Shown here piece by piece: positions 13,780-25,984 of a DNA stretch of 64,000 bases. Position 1 is the stretch's first letter. Every line of letters begins with the position of its first letter. The DNA comes from Schistosoma mansoni (taxonomy: Eukaryota; Platyhelminthes; Trematoda; Strigeidida; Schistosomatidae). A program made the translations under genes and the position numbers. The stretch is taken from NCBI RefSeq assembly GCF_000237925.1, contig NC_031495.1, positions 31,855,236-31,919,235 on the forward strand, written 5' to 3'. A model generated the notes under the pieces. It was given only the letters and a program-made list of their open reading frames with translations, was not told the origin of the DNA and ran no database searches.

Positions 13780-16700
13780 CACTGGATTAATAAGTTATAC
13801 TCTTATTTATTTATTTCTTTATAATCTTTTTTGTCTTTTCTTTTTGTTATTCATTTTGCGATACATACAAAGTCGTCTATTCTTGTCCTATATCAACAAA
13901 CATGCTCATTAAACTATTTACGTATTTTGCGTTTCCTTTATTTCAATTCCATGCTTTTTCCCGTTCCTACTTCAAAATCAACCTGATATTCTTCTTAATT
14001 ACATAGGACCTGATATATTATTTTTCTATCATCCCTATTGTTTTTTCGTTTTCCTTTCTTTATTTTAACTGAAATACGGAAATCGCTGCGACAACATTAC
14101 TGAAACCTGTTTATTTTTGCATTTCTGAAGAAACCCGAATTGGTTTCTTCACAATATTCATGTAACCATAAGATTTTTGTGAATAAGAACAATAATAATA
14201 ACAGAAATAATAATGGATACTCCACATTTGTTACTTCAGATACCATAAGCAATAACGTAACCTGAGAGTGAAAAAAACCCAGCTTGCAGTGGAGGTGGAA
14301 ACTGGGAAAATTAGCCAGTAGACGGATAGACCGCATTCTGAGGAAATTAAGAAACCACTGAAGAAGTCAAGGCCTAACTTGTGATCCGTGAGGGAATAGG
14401 AAGTGAAACAGGACGAAGAACGTGTTGCATCGACGATAAGCAGCTGTCAAGAGAATGAGCAGCCTTCAACTATAACTGAAAAGAACGTTCGGAACAGTGG
14501 CGCTGTAGATTTCTGGTCTGCAGCTAATGCTCTACGTTTAGTGACACACGTAAGTAATTAAAAGGCCACTTCTCCCTATAGTTCAAAGATACCTTATTTG
14601 ACTAACCTCATCTCCGAGAGTAAGAAGTTCAGAACAAGAGACGAGTGTCGTAGGTGAAGCCCGATAGACATCTCAGACGTTTTGGAATAAAGCTAGGGTG
14701 ATTATGAATTCTAGCAATTTATCAAGTGATGTCTTCAATTACTCTATTCCTACTTTTTCTTAGTTTATGGAGAATGAATGGAAGTTTCATACTTCGGCGC
14801 TTCTTCCTCGTTTGGATTAGGATTTTAGCTTAGTTGGGAGTGCGTCAATTGTTATTTATTAAAGACAATGGTATGTTGGTTCAATATCGTGCTCTTTGTG
14901 TTTCAACCAAGAGTGTACAAGTTCACAACCTTGTTCTACCGTCTTCAAAGCTCGTATAAACTGCATTACAGATACAGGATGACTTCACCTCCCCCACAGC
15001 TTAGTCTGTCTGTGCATAATAAATATCAAATAATTCAAATTCCCTTTCACACAACTCTGTCAGTGGACATGTTCCTTAGCTGGAATCGACATCAAATTTT
15101 CTTCGGATTCGCAGTTTTGAAGCTCTACCATTTTGTTTGCTAATCAATGAGCATAGAAGACTCCTGAAAAGAATGATTTATCGACACAGGTCTTGACGAC
15201 ATCTGCTTCTAAACCCTAATTGCACGAAGACTCACAGAACAGAGCTTTCCCTTATCATTTTATCGTCAGATTTTGGTTCACTTAAAGCAATCTTCCTATT
15301 TGCTTTATCTTCTGAGGAAATGTCACGTCCTGATTGGACTTTTATATCTTTTCTCTAAAGCGCTTCTCAACAAAATCTTTCTCTGGGTCTTCTACCCTAG
15401 AATCTTCATGCGTTACTTTTATTTCGAGCAAGGACTTCTGCAAATTATTAAGCGCGGCAAGGTTTGGGGGAAATTTCGTCCTAGCTGCCTCACGCTAATA
15501 TACCTTCTTTCTCTCTCCCAAGAACCAATGAAATTATGTTATCTCTACAAATGTTTTCTATGATGGGATGAACAGAAGGTTAGTCAAAAGATGTTGTTGA
15601 TTATTAAATTTTAGTAGAAGTTCGGTAATGAATCTACTACAGAAATAAAGTGTCGAGTGTTGTCTTTAGGCCATTAAAAGTGATCGCAGTGGTGGTGGAT
15701 CCTGTTCAACATAACTCAGTCACTTTGAAGTCAAACGAATTGAGCAAATAGGTTTTGAACCAGGTGAAATAAAATTTACAGTCTCAAAATACCACATTCT
15801 TTGACTAACAGTGTAATGTACAGGTTTTTTTTGTGGTGAAGAACCAGCAGGTTTATAATTTGTGAGCGAATCAATTGAGTTGAGGATAGCAAGTCTCAGA
15901 TCTTGGCTCGAAATTCATTCATCCATATAGCTAAGTAGCATTTTGACATTATATTTTATGTCGGTTTGTGATAAAAATCCTTAATTTATTTCTTAACATT
16001 GAGTCTTATCTCCAACCAATTAATAACTGTCTTTTGACACTAATATTAAGCCAAGTTATCGATTGAAGAATCTCGTTAAACTGTATTTTGTCTTCTTCCT
16101 TGATATCATTGGCGGGTGCACAACACCGGATGACATTCATTATGATTCCCACCTTCCTTGTTTTGAAGAATGCTCCAACGGTTCTGGATCCACATGATCC
16201 CTATCTTATGAGTGTTTTAGATGGTTATTTGTACAGCATCAGAACCACTCCCTCAGTGTGTAGCAGTTTCTTTTTCATTATCAGAGTACAGCAGCCATTT
16301 TGACAGGTATGATCTATAATTCACAGAACTGACTTGCATAAAGGCTGAAGTAATAAATTTTAAGTGTATAGGAAGTGATTAACGTTGGTAGACTTTTCTT
16401 CCTGCATCCTCAACACACACGGAAAATTTACATAACACCGCTGTAGTTATTAATTTGATTAGCCACATATTATTCATACGTTAAACGATTTATGTTGCTG
16501 CTGAGGCAGATACAAGCTATTTTCATGGGCATGTTCTGTAATTTACACCATTGGTTTGCATATAAGATGCTTCCCAAGTAGAGTTGTTAAATACATGAAA
16601 TCAATGAAAATAAAAGGCATTACATTTAGGCAGATGTCACAGAGGGTCAATAATCACGTTTATGTTCTAGTATTGCACTATGAGTGCAGTCTCTATAATC

Positions 16701-19700
16701 TGTTTCAAAAATGATATCGCGTCCATGTTGTGACAATGGGAAACGCATAAATAGGTCCAAGCACAGCATTGTTGTGTTAGAACTCTCATCCTGTTGAGCG
16801 TCTGTACAAGAAGTTGAAAGTTGTTATGAAGGAAATATAAAGGGTGCCTGGTATAAGTTGAGACTTTTGAGAATGCGTACTTCATGTTTGTTTCAGGCGT
16901 AAGAAGCTGTATCCTTATGCGCTGAGAGCGTGGTGTTGAAGAAAGAGAAACGAAGGAGCAACAAGGAATTCGAATACAAATCGTCAACAATGCTTAACAG
17001 GTAGTAGTTGAATAGACAGATTTGATAGATCGGTAGATAAAACTCATACTGGCTGCTAAAGCTTGAGTGAGATGTAGCTAGAGCCTTCAGATAAAAGAAT
17101 ACAGTAATGGAGAACAATTGGTTGTGTTATGTAACAAGGTGAAGTGTGTTCAAACGATGGAAAGGAAGTCCAAGATAGAATGAAGATTACTGTTTGTTAG
17201 AATGAAAAGTAAAAGCAAAAGACAGTGTAGTGATAAGAAACGCTAGTAACTATGTCGTTCATTGTCTGTAATTACCATTTTACAGCTTATTAGGTGACAC
17301 AAATTAAGGACTGTGTGTAAGCATTGATGAAATGGTGTAAATGATTATACTATAAATTATGGGTTTCCAAACAAAGTACAGGCACTAACTAGGGTATAAT
17401 GAGAGATAAATATGTACCAACGTAGGCGGTAAAGTTCAGTAATATAATAGTTATAGATAAGGTAATGGATGGTGGAACAAAATTAATGATAATTCAGCAC
17501 ATTGTATGTTAAGGTAGAAAACTGATGAAGAATAGACAGCAACGATCTCACATTAGTTTAGTGCGAATGAGACTTTTTACTGTCCTAACGGGTTGATGGG
17601 TTACGTCAACTATCCTACAACGAATTTCGATTATGGTTAATTTTGGTTAGGCACTTTTATTAACTTAGTTAACAGACAATGTTATTCGAACAGTAACAAT
17701 TCGAATATTTCTTTGTACTAATATGATCGCTAGATCTCATGAGAGACTCTAGCCAAAATGTTGACTGTTTGGATATCACTGGATGACTCATCCTTGTCTT
17801 CATGTATATATGCACTAAAATTCTATCATTAGCTTTTTCTGTGCCTTCTGCTCCCTCTTGAGACTTGACCATAAATTTACCGGTGTATTTGCTCATATAT
17901 GCTCATTTGCCTCCCCGCTTCTAGTTTGCTTGATGTGTTTACAGCTTTGTGATCTGCACCATCCGGTAATAAACTGTAGTTGCCGGTTCTCATTACCTTT
18001 TGATTTCAAGTACCGTTGAAATCAATGTCGTAAAGGCTATGGAGGTGATCAATTAACGAAGCCACTACAGGGTTATCTACTCCAACGATGCGAGATCACT
18101 GATAGTAGACAGGAGATTGTGAGGTTCTCTTGACAACTCTTTAGGACTGTAGTGAGCGTCCATTGCAACCGACCATAGTTAAGCGGTATCGGCAGGTACA
18201 GTGAGTTATCTGTCTACTTCAAGTAAAAAGTAAAGAGGGACATACAGTTAGGGACACATATCCAATACAACTCTAAAGAAGAAAAAAGGAGACTAATTTA
18301 AGAGTCTAATGTGATTTGGACATGTGAAGGGCCTGTGATGTATGAGTGGAGCGCAGATGTGTTCTTGCGTGCCAGACCAGTGCAAGTGAGGGCTAACGTA
18401 TGTAATCCATCTTAGCTATGTCGAGACATCATAGCTCAAGTACTCATTCACTTACCATTTTTGTAAAGACATTATATTGCCTGTTATTTGATATGAGACT
18501 TTGAAAAACTCGTTCTCCGAGTGTCCCGTTCGACTATCTAGATGAAAGCTATTTATTTTTAGTCTGGTTTCCTCTATCGATAGAAGGAGTGGTACCAACC
18601 GGTATGAAAATTATTTAGATAATTCCCGATATCATATAAAGGAAGAAAATAAGATCACATTGCTGAACAGTTGAGAAAACTACATTATAGCCATAGAGAC
18701 CGAAAATCAACGTGTAGTTGGTATAGTAAATAACCAACAAACTGACTGTACTGTTAAATACTTAAGGTTGTATTTAAAACTATAATAATAATGCAATACA
18801 ATCTCTTGCTGCGTACTTCGAATTTGAGTTCTTGATTAAGTCTTGTTGAAGTTCCAGACTTATTGGGATTAATTTTATCTAGTTATATCACTTAAAATTG
18901 ACACTTCTGCTTGAAATATGATTCAGGCTTCTTGGGAAATGGATAGAAGACATCACCCAACCAATTCTAGGATTCCAAGGTTCAAAATATACAGAAATGC
19001 TTGCAAAGTAATATCTCTTCACTTTGTCTTATCACAGATTAAAAGGTGATCTGATTCTGGTGTACGGAAAACCTAAAAACGATTTCCGATACGATGTGTT
19101 CTCTCTTTTTCTTCTGTAATATCAGGAAAATCTCAGTGGCTTCACCAAGAGTGAAAGATCCAAGAACGAACAGATTACTCATAGTATACAGGATTTGATG
19201 CTGTCGTCAACACTTAAAACCTACTAACCAAAGAGGTGGTATCCGTACCTTCAGCTGACTCATCCAAGAGAAGACTAAGCACTCACAGAAACTTAGTAGG
19301 TGACCAACACAGACCACCAGCCCTCCATCTTTAATATACCAACATGAATTGGTATCACACACTTTATTACTCTTTATATTATTAACCATTCTCCTCCATT
19401 ATTCGACTTCGAAATGAATATAATAAAAATAATGTCTTACCGTAACAAAGAAATTTCTATCGATACTTAAATGCAGAATTCGAAGGACAAATAGGTCGCT
19501 TTTTTACCCAACAAAATTTATATTCCATGGAGTGTTACTGGTTGAGACCTCTAACAAATAGCACCAGACGCACTGTTTGTAGTTCTGAAGAGGCAGCTGG
19601 ATCCTGATAGAAAATCACACTACTGATCAACCAACTTTTAATCCCCGTTGACAAAGTTATGAAATTGGATCATGAATGTTTCGTTAACAGGTACTCAGTT

Positions 19701-19720
19701 TGTTTTCAAGGTTGGCTAAA
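13780..19720. other. gene-free region upstream of BRD8
   Basis: Several open frames of 60-107 codons occur (for example 14868-15143, 15273-15563, 16667-16990 minus). They have low-complexity, hydrophobic translations, no homology that I recognise and no conserved splice pattern. About 17105-17200 resembles 7560-7625. I cannot identify a gene here; the BRD8 promoter should lie near the right end, but no TATA-type element is clear. Confidence 0.45.
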
Positions 19721-19747
19721 ATGAGATCAGTAAGATGTGACAAATGA
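19721..19747 (+). promoter_or_regulatory. short upstream ORF overlapping the BRD8 start
   Basis: An eight-codon ORF (M-R-S-V-R-C-D-K-stop) starts at 19721. Its stop TGA overlaps the BRD8 ATG in an ATGA arrangement (19744-19747). If the 5' UTR is contiguous here, the uORF could lower BRD8 translation or allow termination-reinitiation. Seen in sequence; effect inferred. Confidence 0.4.
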
Positions 19748-20538
19748 ATTGGGCTGTGGGCGCTAATTGTTACTTACTTCGGGCTGTTCTCACACATGGG
19801 AAAAACTGGGACCTTGTCAGTGAGTCATTAAAAACGTCTTGCAAGACGTTCTTGAAAGATGAAAATATACAGGATCTTTCAAAACAAGTAATTGAGACAT
19901 TTGGAATTACTGGTTATAAGTAGAGTTGTTCGCTTCAATATAAATATATTATTGCATCCGCACGTCAAAGGTATTATCCTCTTGTGTTTGGTCGAAAGTT
20001 CTTTAGAAATCCAGGCGATTTAACAGAGAGCCAACTCTTAAACATTTCACTAGATCATTATACTACATTGAGACGTGAGCAGTTGCATGCTGCTCGGTTG
20101 GAGATCTTGCGGGCTATGAAGTGAGACTCTAGTGCTGGTTAATTATCAACTCGTAGGATTGAGGAAGAGGATGCGGAGAAGTTGCGACAAGGTCCGTATT
20201 CTGAAATTCCTCCAGATCGATTACTAACGTGAGCTCTCTTTACTAATATTTATTTCCCTTCAGTTACAGGAAAAGATGTCGTGCACTCGGGATTCCTGAC
20301 AAAATAGGTCGTTGTTTAAATATGGAACCATTGTCTCCTGCCTCAGAGGAGAATGACCGGACTGTCAAGAAATTCCCCACTACAGTGCAACGGTCAAATA
20401 CCAAAATTAGGAAAGAAACAGTTGACCAAAATGGCGGTATCTGGATCCCTGTCGAGACCCCTTTTATTTATGAGTTGTTTGAAGAGAGATGTGATTACAT
20501 TCAGGAGTCATCGTTGGCCAACTTCATACGTGCTCAAG
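19744..20538 (+). CDS. BRD8: BRD8 N-terminal exons 1-4 with three micro-introns
   Basis: Exon 1 encodes the SANT-like conserved N-terminus. Without splicing, the frame of exons 1-2 meets a TAG at 19921. A 36-nt GT-AG intron (19888-19923) removes it exactly in frame, and the joined residues (SKQ then SCSLQY) align with the human C-A-S-Q-Y segment. Exon 2 has a basic helix (TLRREQLHAARLEILRAM) matching the conserved coiled-coil region. Introns 20121-20156 and 20229-20263 have good GT-AG ends and keep phase. Exon 4 is acidic/basic linker with a FIYELFEERCDYIQE stretch that I do not recognise. Confidence 0.8.
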
Positions 20539-23500
20539 GTAACACCTATCAAGACTACTCGTTAAGAAAGCATATTATTGAATTTTTTCCTTAGACACAC
20601 GGGGTTTATTTGCAAGTCCTATCGAAAAACGCTAAAGCTATATCTCTTGTTGCCTACGTTTCAGTTCGATTTCCCATGTATCAGTCTCCCTTGTCTTTTT
20701 AAAATACTACCTATCTTTTTGATTCCCTCTCAAAGTCCTTTACAAAGATATTTGGGCTAAAGCACTAATTTATTCAGTAGTATGAATACCTAGCCTTCAG
20801 TTCTTAACTAAAGAAGATATGCATCGTAGTAAATTCCGGTTTCTTGGGTGAAGTCATCGAAGAAACTAGTACTGTTTGTTTATTTGAAAATTTTCATTCG
20901 TTAACTATTGAATGGAAGAAATAAAATTGCACTAAACCTGTCCGTATATGACATTCAAACCTAATGATGAGCTTAGAAGTGATTATTCTTAAGATATATG
21001 AAAGAGTGCAAAACCCACCAAAAATATATATTATTTATAGAGGAGCATCTTTCCCACCATTAAAACATAAAAGGATCCAGGCCCTTTATTCTCTTGTGTG
21101 AGAGATTAAAAAGTGCGTGTAGACTTGACAACTGCTCTTCAGATTTACTGTGTTGGTCTATGGAGCGGCCGTCAGCAGTGGCGGGCAACGAAAGCAAAGG
21201 AAATGGAAAATGCAGCGGCTATAGGTGACGCCAGACAGCTTCTAAGACTAATAAAAGAAACCGGAATTAAGAAGTCAAGTGTAATTGAGACAATGGCCGC
21301 AAAAGATAACACTTTTAACTACTCTCAGTTCAGACGTTTAAAAATATAGGCGGAACACTTTAAGAAGCAGTTCAGCTGGCCTTCAGCTACTCTACAACTA
21401 CCCATCATTTCCAAACAGCCTGAATGGAACAATAAAATAGACCCCCTGACTTCATCAAAGTTAAAAAGCTATAGCTAATCTGAGACGAGAAAGAGCAGCT
21501 GGTCCAGATGGATTAACTCTAGAGGTCTTTAATGATGGTGGTTCAGTTTTAGCGGATAGGTTGATTAATATTTTAGCTAAAATCTGGGACTTGGATGTAA
21601 TTCCATCCGACTGGTCTTAGTCACTGATTGTCCCAATATATAATAAGGGGATGAAAATCATCCTGTGATAACCATGGAGGGATTAGTTTGACTAACATAG
21701 CATTTAAAATACTAGCCTCAATAATTATCGGGCGCCTAACTAAGACTCGTGAACTACAAACACGAGAAAATCAGGCTGGCTTCGGACCTGGTCGTAGCTG
21801 TGTCGACCACATATTCACTCTTCGTTAGGTTTTAGAACACAGGCATGCTTATCGGCGTCAGACAATGATAGTTTTTCTCGACTTGAAATCAAAATTTGAT
21901 TCTGTAGACTGAGAGGTTCTGTGGAAGTGCCTGTCATTGAAAGGTGTACATCAGAAGCACATAAACCTTGTAAAGGCTTTTTACTCGAACTGAGAGCTTA
22001 TGGAGAATTTTCATAGTTGAAAGCGTGAATCAATTAAAAATACTAAATCTCCACAAAAAAAACCCTTATGGAAAATTGTCATCTGATTTTAAAACCTCAA
22101 GTGGTGTCCAACAAAACTGTCCACTATCTCCATTTTTGTTTTACATCATTATGGACCTACTGCTGGAAATAACACTCGTCAACTGAATTTGCAAGAATCG
22201 ATCTCCTGCCAGTAGGTCAACTTGTCGACTTAGAGTACGCAGATGATATAGTCCTGTTTGGTGAAGACGCTGATAAAATGCAGAGTCTTTTGGTAACACT
22301 GAGTAACAATTCAAGGATGTTTAGGATGATTTTCTCCCTCTAAATGTAAATTGTTGTTCCAGGATTGGCCTGCGTCAACACATGAACTAAGGATAGGGAG
22401 TGAAGTGGTCGAACGCGTCGACATCTTTACTTATCTTGGAGGTGTGATCAGCCCTAATAGGTCGGTGTCTGACGAAATCTGTTCACGGATTCAAAAAGCT
22501 CGTTTGGCTTTTGCCAACTTACGTCACTTATGACGAAGGCGAGAGATTCGTCTATCAATTAAGGGACGGGTATACTGTGCAGCAGTTAACTGTTCTACTT
22601 TACTGCTGCGAAATATGGCCATTAAGAGTAGATACTCGTAAGTTACTAGTATTTGGTCACAGATGCTTTAGAAATATTGCTCACATCTGCTGAAATCATT
22701 GGGTAAGTAATAGTGAGGTGAGGTTTGACGCAGGCTACTTGAAAATGGTGGTGAGTCATAGCCCTTAAAGCGTTTTGAACCGACCACATCACAATATGCT
22801 GTCGTTCTAAGTTATCACTTACAATTTCCGGCATTTATTTTTAATGCAGTGCTGTATATGTAATATCCCACCCCTAAGGTGATTATAACTGAATAGTCGG
22901 CACCATTGCACCTCTTCTGATATTAATTGTGATTCACAAATCTTTGAGGACACGAGTGAATCACCCAAATCAGCTCACTTGATACATCTACATTATGCGT
23001 CTACGAGATGTCTTCATCCGAATGTTTGTAGGTGTTTTCCCTCATATGAATACTTGTTGAGATGGCATAAAATACCAGGAGGCATTAAACATCTTTCCTA
23101 ATACCTGATTCGTATGGAATACACACCCACAACTACACCAAGGATAGAACCTAGGGTTTGCCGGATCACTAATCGACCTTCAGAATAACTTAAAAAGCGA
23201 ACGTTAATACGAGAGGAACTGAAAGAGATGTTGGGCTATATCTCTCTACTAAAACTTTCGAAACTACTTATTATGCTCTTTAGCTTTAGTGTAAGTTTGA
23301 TTTTTGTGAACATGTCCTACACTTTTACCCATTCATTTTACAAATCACTTCCACTGTGTTTTTATTTTTCATTTTATCTCATTTTGCTGATAGCTATTAT
23401 TTCACAGAGACTGGGTTTCGAAGGACATGATGATGAAATCTCAAGTCTAGATACTACATCATCAATCCAGACTCACTCAGAGGTATGCATATACAAACGT

Positions 23501-25950
23501 TCCTGTTTTGCTCTTGTAGTTAATTCTGATTTGATAATACATTCTGCATAAATACCGAAGAGCCACCAATATCACTGCTTACTTCAAAGTTAATCATTCT
23601 TGTTTTGTATCTATTTTTAGTGATATTTTACATCAAAATGTTTACAATTTCATCGATATACAATTCATAACTAGATATAGGCTCAATATACTGAAGAATT
23701 TAGATCATTTCTTTACCTTTCAGAAGTGTGTATTATGTTAGTTTATCAATCATTCCAAAATCACTTTGTAACATGTTTATTATCAGCTTCAACTTGCTGT
23801 TACTGACTAGAATCACTAGTGTGGCGTTTGTTTGACGTACATATTTTTGCACATGGGCGAATACCATGAAATACATTAATAAATAAACACATCGATTATG
23901 TTCACATATAATTTAACTTGTTGAGAGTTTATTTAGGAATAAACGCTATGGTTTTCTGTATTTTGATTTCTTGCGTATTTACCTTCTAAGGTTACAATTA
24001 TCCATAACCAAGAAGTAAAAGTCGGAGAGTCACACAGAGCTTCCGAACAGCTTAATAACTTAGATAGCGACTCAAGCAAAATAAGAATACAAGCAAGCCC
24101 TTCCAAGTGTTTGGAGATTATGGATGAACCGGTTACTCCTAGTAGTTCTGCTCTTGTAAGCGACTCGGAAACATTGGCTTCTCCACACTTCACTCAGAGC
24201 CTTAATTCAAGTCCTGCACTAAGTCTTGCGGAAACTCAATCACCATCCTTAAAAGCCGTTAGTCTAAGCCGAAAGCATAATCATACAAAGAGGAAAATAC
24301 CTACTCCTGCTCCTGTTTATCAAAACCAAGTGGGAGAGTTCACTTCAGGTATTATTTTTTTGCACTGTTATAAATTCTATTTAATCAATATATTTGTAGT
24401 GGGCGAGAACACAAGTGGGGACAATCGAATGTATTTGAACACAAATTTACAGTATGTCTTAGTAAAATCGGAGAACAGTAAATACTTCATTTGCAAAATG
24501 TCAATCAATTGTCTCAAACTTGACTGTTCCTTCTTTTCCACACCAATCACTCTCTGTTCTCATTCTTTTCTCTTCGATCTTCTTAGCCTTCTGCCGTCAG
24601 GTATTTCACTTTCGATTGATTATACATACTACTTATATCTGTCGACATCAGTAGCACACACCACACATTCTTACCATTCGTTTGTGGAACTGGTCACACT
24701 GATACTCAGTGCGAGAGATTTGTATCAGGAATATTTTGTTGACGTACGCTGACGTCTCTTTTTTTTGTTTACTAATAATGACTTATTTGTTTTCATATTC
24801 AAATTTGATAGCTCTCAGTCCCTCAATGTCTACCAATCTCAATAATGATGAACTTACAGATGCATCTCAGTCATCAGTTTATGTGGCTCGACGATGGAGA
24901 AGATCTCTTTTATCAGCACTTTCTACAGTGTACAGCCATCGTCACGCTTATGTATTTATGCATCCTGTAACTGAAGATATAGCTCCCGGGTACAGTACTG
25001 TTGTTTATGAGCCAGTGGACTTAACGTCTCTTAGGCGCCGTATGGAATCCTCACTCAGTTACTTGATTAGTTCTCAGCAGCCTTCCGCTTTAAATCCATC
25101 TGTTTCTTCTTATCGAGTTATCATCGAGATCGCAAGGCGTTTCATTCGTGATCTTTTGCTAATGTTTATGAATGCAAGAATGTACAATAGTCAAAATCAC
25201 GAAGTCCATCGAATGGCTGGGGAGATGTATCATGATGTCATTGGTGAAGTAAGTAGTCTATCTTAATCGTTTACCGTCAAGCAGTTATAGTGAGGATTTG
25301 TATAGTAAGTATTAAAAAACTAAAACTAGCTGTCCGATTGGGTAGTTGGAGCCTGCGTGATATTTTCGATCAGTGGTTGCAAACGCTGAATAACGTGACT
25401 CAGAACCTATCTTAGTAGTTAAGACGCGCTTATTCCTTTTAGGTCTTGAGTTACACTATTTTTTCTTGTATGCCTCTTCATTCCTTCTCAAATCATGTTC
25501 CCAGTATTTAGTCATTTTCATTGATAGTGCGTTATTTTGATCCCCATGTTGTTTTTTATTTTGGTTTCATCTTTGTCTTGATATGGTATGGTCGCTTGGG
25601 CTAACTCATATTTGTACCAGGCTCTATTTTGACTATAACGTAGGGAATAAACTCATCATAACGAAAATGGTTTCAGATGTCTATCCAGTTCTACCCAAAT
25701 CCATACCAATTGCTTCAGTTAGATGCTTACTTCAGTATGATATATTTTATTTTGTGGCTATTGTGTATAGTTTTCATATTTCCTTTTAGTTTGTTAGTAT
25801 AAATCTCACAAACATGCGTTAGTTCTTTAAAATATCACCATAGCTTTTCTAGTTAATTCTTTTATAGAGAGAGGGTGTAAAAGTCGAGTAAAATATTGTT
25901 TGATTTCCTCTTAGTTTGCTTTGGCACATCCGGTTGTTACTTATTTTTCC

Positions 25951-25984
<34 letters not shown>

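Larger units (their letters stand above)
20539..23407. other. unresolved BRD8 intron region
   Basis: An acceptor at 20594 could begin a small exon in the right phase, but its frame stops after about 14 codons unless a weak GC donor at 20612 is used. The remainder is mainly an RTE-like insertion and AT-rich sequence. A missing exon ending in phase 0 should lie here. Transcript data would be needed to place it. Confidence 0.5.

Noticed and set aside
19921-19923. TAG in the BRD8 frame as evidence of a pseudogene
   Set aside because: It falls exactly at the end of a 36-nt GT-AG intron whose removal restores a conserved alignment.
20595-20636. A fifth BRD8 exon starting at 20595
   Set aside because: Phase is right, but the frame stops quickly and only a weak GC donor is available; left unresolved.
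24111-24752. A 213-codon frame as one gene
   Set aside because: Only its first part (to 24348) is BRD8 exon; the rest is read-through into the intron with a hydrophobic, low-information translation.
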